Origin: Micromonospora pallida
Lineage (GTDB): Bacteria > Actinomycetota > Actinomycetes > Mycobacteriales > Micromonosporaceae
Reading direction: 5' to 3'
Assembly: GCF_900090325.1 (NCBI RefSeq)
Contig: NZ_FMHW01000002.1
Span: 5,643,001-5,707,000, forward strand
Length of the DNA stretch: 64,000 nucleotides
Below, in pieces: positions 1-8,350 of the stretch (position 1 is its first letter; every line of letters begins with the position of its first letter). The translations under genes were made by a program, and so were the position numbers. Below the pieces are notes generated by a model. It made no database searches, was not told the DNA's origin, and saw only the letters and a program-made list of their open reading frames with translations.

Positions 1-306
1 CGAGAGGTCGGGCCGGCCACGGGAGGCCACGTACTTCGGGACGCGGTTGAAGAGCGTGGCGATGTCGTTGTCCGCGCCACCCTCCTGGTACGGCCAGTAG
101 GCGGCGAAGATGTCGTACGTCCGCCGGCCGAGCAGGAGGGCGTCGGTGCCCTCGTACGCGGCACCGACCTGCGCCCCGGTGACCTCGTCCAGCAGGGGCG
201 CCTGCCAGCCACCGAACGGGAACCCCAACGGGTCCTCCTCGGGGCCGCCGGGCGACTGGCCGACGAGGTCGAGGGTTGCGAACAGCTCGATGTGGACGAG
301 GCCCAT
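1..306 (-). CDS. Dihydrofolate reductase family protein (RibD C-terminal-like), 3' part missing
   Basis: About 102 N-terminal residues are present; the gene runs off the left edge. The start is the ATG at 306, giving MGLVHIELFATLDLVG, followed by a segment with DALLLGRRTYDIFAAYWP. That LLGRRTYD stretch is typical of the small RibD-C/DHFR-like NADPH-dependent reductases common in actinobacteria. No substrate can be assigned. The gene points the same way as the cysteine desulfhydrase upstream of it but is separated by 113 bp holding a large inverted repeat, so it is probably a separate transcript. Confidence 0.8.
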   Translation of the reverse strand, partial: MGLVHIELFATLDLVGQSPGGPEEDPLGFPFGGWQAPLLDEVTGAQVGAAYEGTDALLLGRRTYDIFAAYWPYQEGGADNDIATLFNRVPKYVASRGRPDLS

Positions 307-333
307 GCCCTACTCCCGATGAGTTGGTCGTCT

Positions 334-416
334 CGGTCGGGCGGTAGACCTGGGGCACCGACAGACCCGTCGCTGCGCCGGCACTCGACCCCGGACTCGT
401 CTACCGCCTGCGACCG
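334..416. repeat. Long interrupted inverted repeat between two genes
   Basis: A perfect 10-bp pair, GGCGGTAGAC at 340-349 and GTCTACCGCC at 399-408, is extended outward by CGGTCG at 334-339 and CGACCG at 411-416 with a two-base bulge. The 49-nt interior is GC-rich. It lies just after the stop of the cysteine desulfhydrase gene and 28 bp before the start of the reductase gene. It could be a transcription terminator stem or a small palindromic repeat; there is no T-run. Confidence 0.6.
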
Positions 417-419
417 AAC

Positions 420-1514
420 CTAGTCGACGGGCCAGGCTCCGGTGGCGAGGAAGCGCTCGACGGTGGCGAGGTGCGGGGTCAGGTCCAGGCCCTGGGCAGC
501 CACCCAGTCGTCGGCGTAGTACGTGTCGGCGTACCGGTCGCCGGCGTCGCAGATGAGCGTCACCACCGATCCGGTGCGCCCCTCGGCGAGCATGGCGGCG
601 ATCAGCCCGAAGGCGCCCCAGAGGTTGGTGCCGGTGGAGCCGCCCACCCGACGGCCGAGCACCGCCGAGCCGGCCCGCATCGCGGCCAGCGAGGCGGCGT
701 CGGGCACCTGCACCATCCGGTCGACCACGCTGGGCAGGAAGGACGCCTCGACCGTGGGCCGGCCGATCCCCTCGATCCGGGAGCCCCGACCGGTGCGGAC
801 GGACCAGTCGGCCGCCTGCCACGCCGGGTAGAACGCGGAGTTCTCCGGGTCGACCACGCAGAGTTTGGTGGGCAGCCGGCGGTACCGGGTGAACCGGCCG
901 ATGGTGGCGCCGGTGCCGCCGGTGCCCGCGCCCACCACGATCCAGGCCGGCACCGGGTGCCGTTCCAGGGTGAGCTGGGCGTAGATCGACTCGGCGATGT
1001 TGTTGTTGCCCCGCCAGTCGGTGGCCCGCTCGGCGTAGGTGAACTGGTCCATGAAGTGCCCGCCGGCGTCCTCGGCCAGCCAGCGGGCCTCGACGACCAC
1101 CTTCGCCGGGTCGTCGACCAGGTGGCAGCGGCCCCCCTGGAACTCGATCTGGGCGATCTTCTCCGGTGAGGTGGAGGCGGGCATCACCGCGACGAAGGGC
1201 AGCCCCAGCATCCGTGCGAAGTACGCCTCGGAGACGGCGGTCGAGCCGGAGGACGCCTCGACGATCGTGGTGTCCGGACCGATCCAGCCGTTGCACAGCC
1301 CGTAGAGGAAGAGCGAGCGGGCCAGCCGGTGCTTCAGCGAGCCGGTCGGGTGCACCGACTCGTCCTTGAGGTAGAGGTCGATGCCCCACTGTTTCGGCAG
1401 CGGGAACGGCAGCAGGTGGGTGTCGGCCGACCGGTTCGCGTCGGCCTCCACGGCGGCGATCGCCTCGGTCACCCACGCCCGGACAACCTCGTCGCACCGG
1501 TCGAGATGAGTCAC
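420..1514 (-). CDS. cds1: PLP-dependent cysteine synthase family protein, Cds1-type L-cysteine desulfhydrase
   Basis: A fold type II PLP enzyme of 364 residues. The motif [17 protein letters not shown] near residues 55-71 carries the Schiff-base lysine (about K61). A glycine-rich phosphate-binding loop [12 protein letters not shown] lies near the middle and GSTGTN follows near residue 290. The N-terminal RSADTHLL and the [18 protein letters not shown] block match what I recall of mycobacterial Cds1 (Rv3684 family), which releases sulfide, pyruvate and ammonia from cysteine; ordinary CysK/CysM proteins are shorter and lack this N-terminus. The enzyme should be cytosolic. Family assignment is firm; desulfhydrase rather than synthase activity is inferred from family resemblance. 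Confidence 0.8.
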   Translation of the reverse strand: MTHLDRCDEVVRAWVTEAIAAVEADANRSADTHLLPFPLPKQWGIDLYLKDESVHPTGSLKHRLARSLFLYGLCNGWIGPDTTIVEASSGSTAVSEAYFARMLGLPFVAVMPASTSPEKIAQIEFQGGRCHLVDDPAKVVVEARWLAEDAGGHFMDQFTYAERATDWRGNNNIAESIYAQLTLERHPVPAWIVVGAGTGGTGATIGRFTRYRRLPTKLCVVDPENSAFYPAWQAADWSVRTGRGSRIEGIGRPTVEASFLPSVVDRMVQVPDAASLAAMRAGSAVLGRRVGGSTGTNLWGAFGLIAAMLAEGRTGSVVTLICDAGDRYADTYYADDWVAAQGLDLTPHLATVERFLATGAWPVD

Positions 1515-1557
1515 GCCGAAAAACTAGCAATCCTCACGTCCGGCCGGTAGCGGCCGT

Positions 1558-2382
1558 TCACCCGCGCTCGAGCCGGCGGCGCTGGCGGCGCTGCCCGACC
1601 CGGCCGGCGGCCCGGACCAGCGGACCCAGCCGGATCGCCAGCCCGGGCAGCGCGTCGAGCAGTCGGACCTGCGCGCCCCGCCAGCGGGGCAGCGTGACGA
1701 CCGGCCGGGGGTGCCGGGCCAGCCGCGCGGCCCGCCGGGCCACCCGCTGCGGCGACAGCAGCGTCCCGGTGAAGGACGCCACCGCGCCGGGGTCGTCCAG
1801 CCGGTCGTGCAGCATCGGCGTCCAGATACCGTCCGGGCAGAGACACGAGACGTGTACGTCCCGATGCCCGGCCAGCCGCAGGTCGGCGAGGGTGCCGAGG
1901 CTGAACGCGAGCAGGGCGTGCTTGCTGGCCGCGTAGATGGTCTCGCCGGGCGGGGCGACCAGGCCGGCGAGCGAGACGACGTTCAGCACGTGTCCCCACC
2001 CCTGTGCCCGCATCAGCTCCAGCGCGGCGAGGGTGCCGTTCATCGCGCCGAAGGTGTTCACCTCGACCACCCGACGGCGGGTGGCCGCGTCGTGACTCCA
2101 GGACGGGCCGGTCACCAGCAGGCCGGCGTTGTTCACCCAGAGCCCGAGCCCGCCAGCACGGTCGGCGGCCTCGGCGACCACCGCCGCGCAGGCCGCCTCG
2201 TCGCGGACGTCCAGCGGACGGGACCAGCCGCCCAGCGGGGCGGCGACGGCGGCCACGGCCCCGGCGTCCAGGTCGGTGAGAAGCACCGGCCAACCGTCGG
2301 CGTGGAGGGCGGTGGCGACGGCCTGCCCGAGTCCCCCGGCCGCGCCGGTCACCACCGCCGCTCCGGACACCGGAAGAGTCAC
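1558..2382 (-). CDS. Short-chain dehydrogenase/reductase
   Basis: A classical SDR of 274 residues. TGAAGGLG near the N-terminus is the dinucleotide-binding glycine motif, NNAG follows near residue 90, the catalytic serine lies in NVVSLAG and the YxxxK pair in YAASK. The start is chosen as GTG at 2382 because it overlaps the TGA of the upstream AsnC gene (GTGA), which predicts translational coupling; reading further upstream only enters that gene in another frame. The C-terminus is rich in arginine. The substrate is unknown. Co-translation with an AsnC regulator suggests a small metabolite-responsive unit. Confidence 0.85.
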   Translation of the reverse strand: MTLPVSGAAVVTGAAGGLGQAVATALHADGWPVLLTDLDAGAVAAVAAPLGGWSRPLDVRDEAACAAVVAEAADRAGGLGLWVNNAGLLVTGPSWSHDAATRRRVVEVNTFGAMNGTLAALELMRAQGWGHVLNVVSLAGLVAPPGETIYAASKHALLAFSLGTLADLRLAGHRDVHVSCLCPDGIWTPMLHDRLDDPGAVASFTGTLLSPQRVARRAARLARHPRPVVTLPRWRGAQVRLLDALPGLAIRLGPLVRAAGRVGQRRQRRRLERG

Positions 2383-2831
2383 CGCGGGGTGCCGGGCTGG
2401 GGGCGGTTCTCCCACTTGGTCGACAGGGCGATGCCGGTCCGGGTGGAGGCCACCCCGGGCGTACGGTTCAGCCGGACGATCAGCCGCTCCAACTCGGCGA
2501 TCGTGCCCACCCGGGCCTTGAGCAGGAACGACTCCACGCCGGCCATGAAGTAACAGGACTCGATCTCCGGCATCCGCCGGAGGGCCTCCAGCAGGTCGTC
2601 GGTGTCGGCGGCGGAGTCCTCGACGATGCCGATCAGGGCGGTGACGCCCAGCCCGATCGACTCGGGCTCCACCTCGGCACGGTAGGCCCGGATGACCCCG
2701 CCCGACTCCAACTTGCCGACCCGTTCGTGTACGGCGGGAGCGGAAAGACCCACCTGCCGGGCCAGTTCGGCGTACGACAGACGAGCGTTGCCCCGCAACA
2801 GCTCCACGAGCCTCAGGTCGATGGCGTCCAC
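2379..2831 (-). CDS. Lrp/AsnC family transcriptional regulator
   Basis: A 150-residue protein with an N-terminal winged HTH (LVELLRGNARLSYAELARQVGLS, then a recognition helix in APAVHERVGKLE) and a C-terminal RAM/AsnC ligand domain with the usual GVESFLLKARVGT segment. Length is normal for the family. Its stop overlaps the GTG start of the SDR gene by four bases, so regulator and dehydrogenase are translated as a pair. Such proteins usually bind amino acids and control themselves and adjacent genes; the effector here cannot be read from sequence. Confidence 0.9.
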   Translation of the reverse strand: MDAIDLRLVELLRGNARLSYAELARQVGLSAPAVHERVGKLESGGVIRAYRAEVEPESIGLGVTALIGIVEDSAADTDDLLEALRRMPEIESCYFMAGVESFLLKARVGTIAELERLIVRLNRTPGVASTRTGIALSTKWENRPQPGTPR

Positions 2832-3071
2832 GGACTGTAGACCCTAGTCGTCGGATCCGGCGGGAGTCGGCGGCCTGGCCGTCACCGGATCCGGGACGAC
2901 ACGGGTGCCCCGCCACTCCTCCGTGCCCAACCAGTGCTTTCTTCGCGTTTGGCGGACCGCGTCACGTCGCTGGTGCTGTAATTGCCATACGTCCCTCATG
3001 ACGGCTCTGGGCTCGCACCAGCCGGGGGCAGTGTGTTCAGCCGAGGGCTTCGTCGACGCGAGGAGGGGGCT

Positions 3072-3341
3072 GTGGACACTGGAGATCGCCTGCTGACACC
3101 GGGCGAGGTGGCCGCGCTGTTTCGAGTGGACCCGAAGACCGTGACGAGATGGGCCGCGGCCGGCCGAATCGGCAGCATCCGAACGCCAGGCGGGCATCGC
3201 CGTTTCCGGGAATCCGAGGTGCGGGCACTGCTCGAGGGGGAGGGCATGCTCGATGAGGGGGAGGATCCGGCGAACCGGCCACGCAACGCCGGTCCGACGG
3301 CCTCCACCGGCCCGGGTCCGGCCAACGCCGGCCTCTACTGA
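3072..3341 (+). CDS. bldC: BldC-like MerR-family developmental regulator
   Basis: A small DNA-binding protein of 89 residues. The core LLTPGEVAALFRVDPKTVTRW followed by RTPGGHRRFRESEVRALL is almost the whole of Streptomyces BldC, which is only 68 residues and consists of a MerR-type winged HTH without an effector domain. The GTG at 3072 is chosen because it follows GAGGAGGGGGC closely and removes a nonconserved upstream stretch. A 25-residue Gly/Pro/Ala-rich tail is extra relative to BldC. In Streptomyces BldC delays sporulation genes; a similar developmental role is inferred. The 240-bp region upstream of this start probably holds its promoter, but no confident boxes were found. Confidence 0.8.
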   Translation: MDTGDRLLTPGEVAALFRVDPKTVTRWAAAGRIGSIRTPGGHRRFRESEVRALLEGEGMLDEGEDPANRPRNAGPTASTGPGPANAGLY

Positions 3342-3362
3342 CGGACGCCGGCCTGGATCGGG

Positions 3363-3992
3363 TCACCACACCGCCGCGCCCAGTTCCCCGGCCCACCGGC
3401 GGAACAGCGTGTGCGGTACGCCCAGCGCGTCCAGCACCTTGCCGGCGACGAAGTCGACCAACTGCTGGGCGGAGGCGGACGCCCCGGCGCCGTAGAAGCC
3501 GGGGCTGGCGGGCAGCACCACCGCCCCGGCGTCGTGCAACGCGATGAGATGTTCGAGGTGGCTGCGGGTCACCGGGGTCTCCCGTGGCACCACCACCACC
3601 GGCCGCCGCTCCTTGAGGTTGACCTCCGCGGCGCGCTGCAACAGGTCCTTGGAGAGTCCGATGGCGATGCCCGCGCAGGCGGCGGTGCTGGCTGGCACCA
3701 CCGCCATGCCGCGTGCCCGGTAGGAGCCGCTGCTCGGACCGGCGGCCAGGTCCCCGGCGGGCCAGTACCGCAGGTCGTCCCCGGCCAGGTCCCGCCCGAG
3801 CCAGGCGCCCAGATCGTCGCGCCAGTGCGCGTCCCGGAAGGGGCGGCCGGTCTCGTCGAGGACGGTGAGCCGGGCTGCCCGGGAGACGATCAGGTCGACG
3901 CCCGTCCCGGCGTCGAGCAGCCCGCGCAGGACCGCCGCCGCGTACGGCGTACCGGAAGCTCCGGAGACCCCGACCACCCATGGTTCGCGCAT
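3363..3992 (-). CDS. ubiX: UbiX-family flavin prenyltransferase
   Basis: A 209-residue flavoprotein. GVSGASGTPYA at the N-terminus is the FMN-binding signature, PASTAACAGIAIGLSKDLLQRAA the central segment, and VVPRETPVTRSHLEHLIALHDAGAVVLPASPGFY the prenyl-phosphate site region characteristic of UbiX/Pad1. It makes prenylated FMN, the cofactor of UbiD decarboxylases; a UbiD homologue lies 2 kb away on the same strand. Together with the UbiA homologue it resembles the MqnM/MqnL/MqnP set proposed for late steps of the futalosine menaquinone route. It is divergent from the terpene synthase gene across 120 bp. Confidence 0.9.
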   Translation of the reverse strand: MREPWVVGVSGASGTPYAAAVLRGLLDAGTGVDLIVSRAARLTVLDETGRPFRDAHWRDDLGAWLGRDLAGDDLRYWPAGDLAAGPSSGSYRARGMAVVPASTAACAGIAIGLSKDLLQRAAEVNLKERRPVVVVPRETPVTRSHLEHLIALHDAGAVVLPASPGFYGAGASASAQQLVDFVAGKVLDALGVPHTLFRRWAGELGAAVW

Positions 3993-4112
3993 ACCGACAA
4001 GCGTGCCTGGTCACTGACCCGGAGCGTCCACCGCCCCGGTGTGGTCACGGGGGCGGGTGCCGGGAGAGCGCTCACGCCTGTCATGCTGCGCGGCGTGGGG
4101 AAGGAATCGGTG

Positions 4113-5069
4113 ATGCCCGGCGGTTTCGTCGGCCTGCCTCGGTTCGACTGCCCCATCCCGCCACGGCTGTCACCGCACGCCGACGCGACGCAGGAGTGGC
4201 TCTCCACCTGGCTCACCCGTTTCGACCTGCCGCTGGACCCGCCCGCCCTCGACCGGCTGCACCGCACCGGCATCGCCCGGTACGCGGGTCGGATCTGCCC
4301 AGACGTCGGCGCGACCGAGCTGCGCGCCCTCGCCGCCCTGTTCACCTGGTTCTTCCTGGTGGACGACCTCTGCGACCGGCCACGGAACTCCACTCCCCAG
4401 CAGGTCGACGGGCTCCGGCAGGGGGTGCTGAAGCTGCTGCGGGCCGGTCCGCGCTCGCGTCATCCCGGCTTCACCGGCCCGCTGCGCCGGATGCTGGTGG
4501 ACGTCTGGCGGGCTCCCCGGGCCCGGATGCCGGCCCACTGGCGGGTCCGCTTCGTCGACGCGATGGCGCACTTCCTGGACGGGGTGTGGCGCGAGTCGGC
4601 CGACAAGGCCGCCGGCCGGGTGCCGACGCTCGCCGAGTACGTTCCGCTGCGCCGGGCCACGTCGGCGGCGTACGTGGCGTACGCGCTGGTGGAGTTCGCC
4701 ACCGGGCAGGTGCTGCCGGACGCCGTCCACCACCACCCGCACCTGGTCCGCATCGCCGAGACCGCGAACGACCTGCTCTCCTGGTTCAACGACGTGATCT
4801 CCCTCGACCGGGACCGGACCAACTCCGGTGGACACAACCTGGTGCTGGCCACGGCGCGGGAGCACGGGGTGCCGGTGGAGACCGCCATGTCGCTGGTGAC
4901 CGACAGGTGGCGGGCGGCGATGGATCACTTCGTGGCACTACGCGCGACGGTGCCGTCGTTCGGGCCGGAACTGGACCGGGCGGTCGCCGTCCACCTGGAC
5001 GGGGTGGCGAACTCGGTACGCGGCACCATCGACTGGTCCCTGGAGAGCGCCCGCTACCTGGTGCCCTGA
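4113..5069 (+). CDS. Class I terpene synthase (orphan)
   Basis: A 318-residue cyclase. The aspartate-rich metal site is DDLCD at residues 84-88 inside FTWFFLVDDLCDRP, and the second metal site is NDVISLDRD at residues 226-234, matching NDxxSxxxE except that the last acid is Asp. A terminal SARY about 80 residues further on resembles the conserved RY pair. The ATG at 4113 is chosen over 4083 because GGGGAAGGAA precedes it at good spacing. No prenyl diphosphate synthase, P450 or other tailoring gene is adjacent; the neighbours on both sides are menaquinone-type genes on the other strand. The product is unknown. Confidence 0.88.
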   Translation: MPGGFVGLPRFDCPIPPRLSPHADATQEWLSTWLTRFDLPLDPPALDRLHRTGIARYAGRICPDVGATELRALAALFTWFFLVDDLCDRPRNSTPQQVDGLRQGVLKLLRAGPRSRHPGFTGPLRRMLVDVWRAPRARMPAHWRVRFVDAMAHFLDGVWRESADKAAGRVPTLAEYVPLRRATSAAYVAYALVEFATGQVLPDAVHHHPHLVRIAETANDLLSWFNDVISLDRDRTNSGGHNLVLATAREHGVPVETAMSLVTDRWRAAMDHFVALRATVPSFGPELDRAVAVHLDGVANSVRGTIDWSLESARYLVP

Positions 5070-5081
5070 CGCGCGCTGAGT

Positions 5082-5984
5082 TCAGGGCCGCAGGTCCAGC
5101 CGGAGCACCAGGTCGAGCAGGGCGAAGAGGAAGAGCGCGATCCCGACGAACCCGTTCGCGGTGAAGAACGCCCGGTTGACCCGGCTCAGGTCGGTCGGGC
5201 TGACCACCACGTGCTGGTAGCCGAAGGCGAGCGCGGTCAGCGCCAGCCCGACCCACCACGGCCAGCCGTACCCGACCAGGGCCCCGAACCAGACGAAGAG
5301 CGCGAAGGTCACCACGTGCGCCACCGTCGAGGCGTGCAGGGCGAAGCGCAGCCCGTACCGGGCCGGGACGCTGCGTACCCCGATCTCGCGGTCCACCTCG
5401 GCGTCCTGGCAGGCGTAGATCAGGTCGAACCCGCCGATCCACAGGCCGACCGCGACGCCGAGCAGCCAGGCCGGCCACGAGCCGGCGAAGGTGCCGGTGA
5501 CGGCGAGCCACGCGCCGACCGGGCCGACCGCCTGGGCGACCGCCAGGATCGCGTGCGGCCAGTCGGTGAACCGTTTGCCGTACGGGTAGACCACCAGCGG
5601 CACCACGGCGAGCGGCGCGAGCACCAGGCAGAGCGGGTTGAGCAGCGCGGCGGCGGCGAGGAAGACCACCAGCGCGACCACCGCGCCGGTCCAGGCCGTC
5701 CGCACGCTCACCGCCCCGGTGACCAGCTCCCGCCCGGCGGTACGGGGATTCCGCGCGTCGATCCGCCGGTCGAGGATCCGGTTGGCGGCCATCGCGAACG
5801 TCCGCGCCCCGACCATCGCCACGGTGATCAGCAGCAGGTCGACCCAGCGCACCCGACCGCCCTCGAGCCGCATCGCGGTCAGCGCGGACAGGTACGCGAA
5901 GGGCAGTGCGAAGACCGAGTGCTCGATCGCGACGAGCCGGAGGAACGACTTCACCCGACCGGGCCGTTCGGCGACCGCGGTCAT
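5082..5984 (-). CDS. mqnP: UbiA-family prenyltransferase, probable menaquinone biosynthesis MqnP
   Basis: A polytopic membrane protein of 300 residues with about eight or nine hydrophobic segments. The two metal-diphosphate motifs are present: NRILDRRIDARNP (NxxxDxxxD) and YACQDAEVDREIG (DxxxD). The ATG at 5984 overlaps the stop of the UbiD gene (ATGA), so the two are co-translated. It should attach an isoprenoid tail to an aromatic acid at the membrane. UbiA next to UbiD and UbiX is the arrangement I recall for the futalosine pathway in Streptomyces; use of MqnP is inferred from that context, and other aromatic acceptors remain possible. Confidence 0.8.
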   Translation of the reverse strand: MTAVAERPGRVKSFLRLVAIEHSVFALPFAYLSALTAMRLEGGRVRWVDLLLITVAMVGARTFAMAANRILDRRIDARNPRTAGRELVTGAVSVRTAWTGAVVALVVFLAAAALLNPLCLVLAPLAVVPLVVYPYGKRFTDWPHAILAVAQAVGPVGAWLAVTGTFAGSWPAWLLGVAVGLWIGGFDLIYACQDAEVDREIGVRSVPARYGLRFALHASTVAHVVTFALFVWFGALVGYGWPWWVGLALTALAFGYQHVVVSPTDLSRVNRAFFTANGFVGIALFLFALLDLVLRLDLRP

Positions 5985-7444
5985 CGGATTCCGTATTCCT
6001 TCCAGCGCTTGTCGACCAGGGCGACGACCTCCGGCGACATGGTCATCTCCTCCGGCCAGCCCCGGGTGTAGCCCTCGGTGGGGAGCTTGCGGGTGGCGTC
6101 GATGCCCGCCTTGCCGCCCCAGAACTGCTGGTACGAGGAGTGGTCCAGGTGGTCCACCGGCCCCTCGGTGAGCAGCAGGTCCCGGGAGTAGTCGACGTTG
6201 CCGAAGGCGCGGAAGGCGACCTCGTGGTAGTCGTGCACGTCGCAGTCCTCGTCCACCACCACGATCAGCTTGGCCAGGGAGAGCAGGTGGGCCCCCCAGA
6301 TCGCGTTCATGATCTTCTGGGCGTGCTTCGGGTAGCGCTTGCGGATCGAGACGATCACGCAGTTGTGGAACACCCCGGCGGCCGGCATGTCGTAGTCGAC
6401 GATGTCCGGGATCAGCATCCGCAGCAGGGGCAGGAAGATCCGCTCGGTGGCCTTGCCCAGGCCGTGGTCCTCCTGGGGCGGCTTGGACGTGACGATCGAG
6501 TGGTAGACCGGGTCGCGCTGCATGGTCATCGTCTCGACGTGCATCACCGGGAACGGCTCGACCGGGGTGTAGAAGCCGGTGTGGTCGCCGAACGGTCCCT
6601 CCGGCAGCCGCTCGCCGGGCTCGATATAGCCCTCCAGCACCACCTGCGCGTGCGCCGGCACCTGGAGCGGCACCGTCAGGCAGTCGACCATCTCCGTACG
6701 CTCTCCGCGCAGGAAACCGGCGAACAGGTACTCGTCGATGTCGCTGGGGAGCGGCGCGCTGGCCGCGTAGCTGACCACCGGGTCGCAGCCGATCGCGATC
6801 GCCACCGGCAGCCGCTGCCCGAGCCGCTCGGCGACCGCGTGGTGGGCGGTGGAGTCCTTGTGGATCTGCCAGTGCATGCCGATGGTGTTGTGGCTGTGCT
6901 GCTGGAGGCGGTAGAGCCCGAGGTTGCGCTTGCCGGTCTCCGGATGCTTGGTGTGGGTCAGCCCGTAGTTGTGGAAGATGCCGCCGTCGCCGGGCCACAC
7001 CTGCAACCCCGGCAGCCGGTTCAGGTCGACGTCGTCACCCCGGTAGACGACCTGCTGGCAGGGGGCGGTCTTCACCTTGCGCGGCGGCAGCGACTTGAGC
7101 TGCATGACCTTGCCGAGCCCGTCCCGGATGCCGGACCAGCCGACCGGCAGTTCGGGCTTGATCATCGCGCCGATCCGGTCGCCGATCTCGTCCAGCGACT
7201 CGACGCCGAGCGCCATCGCCATCCGCTTCTCGGTGCCGAAGAGGTTGACCGCCACCGGCATCTCGCCCCGCGTGGGACGCTCGAAGAGCAGCGCCGGCCC
7301 GCCCGCCCGTACCGTCCGGGTGACGATCTCGCTGATCTCCAGCGTCGGGTCCACCGGGACGCTCACGCGCCGCAGTTCGCCCGCGCGCTCCAGCGCCGTC
7401 AGGAAGTCCTTGAGATCGGTGTACGGGAAGCCACGAACCGCCAT
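5981..7444 (-). CDS. UbiD-family decarboxylase, probable menaquinone biosynthesis
   Basis: A 487-residue prenyl-FMN-dependent decarboxylase. Family blocks are clear: PEGPFGDHTGFYTPVEPFPV, TSKPPQEDHGLGKATERIFLPLL and the late SIRKRYPKHAQKIMNAIWG. The ATG at 7444, giving MAVRGFPYTDLKDFL, is preceded by GGGAGACTGGGGGC and matches the usual N-terminus; the open frame upstream is low-complexity and ignored. It is the first gene of a unit with the UbiA gene, joined by an ATGA overlap. It is expected to remove the ring carboxylate in late menaquinone assembly with cofactor made by the UbiX product. Confidence 0.88.
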   Translation of the reverse strand: MAVRGFPYTDLKDFLTALERAGELRRVSVPVDPTLEISEIVTRTVRAGGPALLFERPTRGEMPVAVNLFGTEKRMAMALGVESLDEIGDRIGAMIKPELPVGWSGIRDGLGKVMQLKSLPPRKVKTAPCQQVVYRGDDVDLNRLPGLQVWPGDGGIFHNYGLTHTKHPETGKRNLGLYRLQQHSHNTIGMHWQIHKDSTAHHAVAERLGQRLPVAIAIGCDPVVSYAASAPLPSDIDEYLFAGFLRGERTEMVDCLTVPLQVPAHAQVVLEGYIEPGERLPEGPFGDHTGFYTPVEPFPVMHVETMTMQRDPVYHSIVTSKPPQEDHGLGKATERIFLPLLRMLIPDIVDYDMPAAGVFHNCVIVSIRKRYPKHAQKIMNAIWGAHLLSLAKLIVVVDEDCDVHDYHEVAFRAFGNVDYSRDLLLTEGPVDHLDHSSYQQFWGGKAGIDATRKLPTEGYTRGWPEEMTMSPEVVALVDKRWKEYGIR

Positions 7445-7602
7445 GCCCCCAGTCTCCCGCACCGCCCTGAACCCCATCCCACCCGGTCCGCACGGAAGCC
7501 GGTCGCCGCCCCCTCGGTGATCCACTCCTCTTCGGCGATATCGCGGTATCCCGTTCGCTGGACACCGCCATATCGGCGAAAGTCCGACGGCGTCGCCGGA
7601 CA

Positions 7603-8004
7603 TCAGGGCCGGGCCGAGGGCAGCCGACGCGAGTTCGGCGGGTACTGCCGCCCGTTCCGGATGGGCGTCCCGGTCTGGGCGGGTGGCCCGTTTTGAGCGG
7701 GTGGCGCGTTCTGGGTGGGCGGAAGGGGTCGGGGTTGCGGCACTACCCGGAGCCCGGCCCACTGGACGAAGACGCTTCGCCGCGCGACGGCGTTGCCCTT
7801 CTTGTCCAACTCGTAGCCGTCCAGCCAGACCCAGCCGTCGAAGGTGGTCCAGTCGTCCTTCACCCGGATCAGCCGGAACATGATCGGCCGGTGGAACTGG
7901 ACACTCGCGGCCCGGGTCAGGTGGAGGACGTCCCCCGCCCTGAGCTGTATCTCGGCCGGGGCCGCCCTCGCCGCCCTGTTGCCGGCCCGAGCGAAAGCGC
8001 TCAC
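7603..8004 (-). CDS. Conserved-looking hypothetical protein
   Basis: A 133-residue protein of unrecognised family. The core runs from AEIQLRAGDVLHLTRAASVQF through FRLIRVKDDWTTFDGWVWLDGYELD to RRSVFVQWAGLRV, which looks like a compact beta-rich domain; the last 40 residues are Pro/Gln/Asn repeats such as PPAQNGPPAQTG. The start is GTG at 8004, which overlaps the stop of the upstream 51-residue ORF (GTGA). It forms a two-gene unit with that ORF. No signal peptide or membrane segment is seen. Function unknown. Confidence 0.6.
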   Translation of the reverse strand: MSAFARAGNRAARAAPAEIQLRAGDVLHLTRAASVQFHRPIMFRLIRVKDDWTTFDGWVWLDGYELDKKGNAVARRSVFVQWAGLRVVPQPRPLPPTQNAPPAQNGPPAQTGTPIRNGRQYPPNSRRLPSARP

Positions 8005-8156
8005 GCGCCGAACCGCCGCCAGGCGCGGATGCGCCGTCGGGCCAGCTCGACCCGGGGGCACCCGCCGCCGAGCCGGCACGACCCGCACCGTCGGTGACGG
8101 TGGTACGTCAGGACGAGCCAGGAGCACCGGACGAGTACGGGTTCCCTGTGCGTCAT
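8001..8156 (-). CDS. Small Cys/Arg-rich hypothetical protein
   Basis: A 51-residue ORF starting at ATG 8156 (MTHREPVLVRCSWLVLTYH) with cysteines in C-x(12)-CGSC-x(6)-C spacing, possibly a small metal site, and an arginine-rich tail RRRIRAWRRFGA. It overlaps the next gene by GTGA. A candidate promoter lies about 90 bp upstream. I do not recognise a named family; the coupling and cysteine pattern support that it is real. Confidence 0.5.
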   Translation of the reverse strand: MTHREPVLVRCSWLVLTYHRHRRCGSCRLGGGCPRVELARRRIRAWRRFGA

Positions 8157-8248
8157 GGCCGATCGCCTTCCCGGGGCTGAGCTGGGTCTTCGCGGCACCC
8201 CGGCCCGCCGGGCTACACCTCCACCGAACCGGGGGCACCGCGTAACCG

Positions 8249-8277
8249 ATCCAACACGCGTGCGACCCCCCTGTCAA
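8249..8277 (-). promoter_or_regulatory. Candidate sigma-70-type promoter for the 8156 operon
   Basis: On the minus strand TTGACA (8277-8272) is a perfect -35 box, followed after 17 bases by TTGGAT (8254-8249). The -10 matches only part of TAnnnT. It sits at suitable distance ahead of the small two-gene operon starting at 8156. Confidence 0.4.
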
Positions 8278-8350
8278 TATAGGCGCGCTTAATCTGACGG
8301 ACTCTTACGCACGGACCGATTGAGGCGGGCAACATGGGGTAGGCCGCACC

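Noticed and set aside
310..1530. A 406-codon frame overlapping the cysteine desulfhydrase
   Set aside because: It is Arg/Gly-rich, matches no family, and lies in another frame of a gene with a clear PLP enzyme sequence.
3363..7444. A terpene biosynthetic gene cluster
   Set aside because: Only the cyclase is terpene-specific; UbiX, UbiA and UbiD homologues fit menaquinone assembly and there are no tailoring enzymes.
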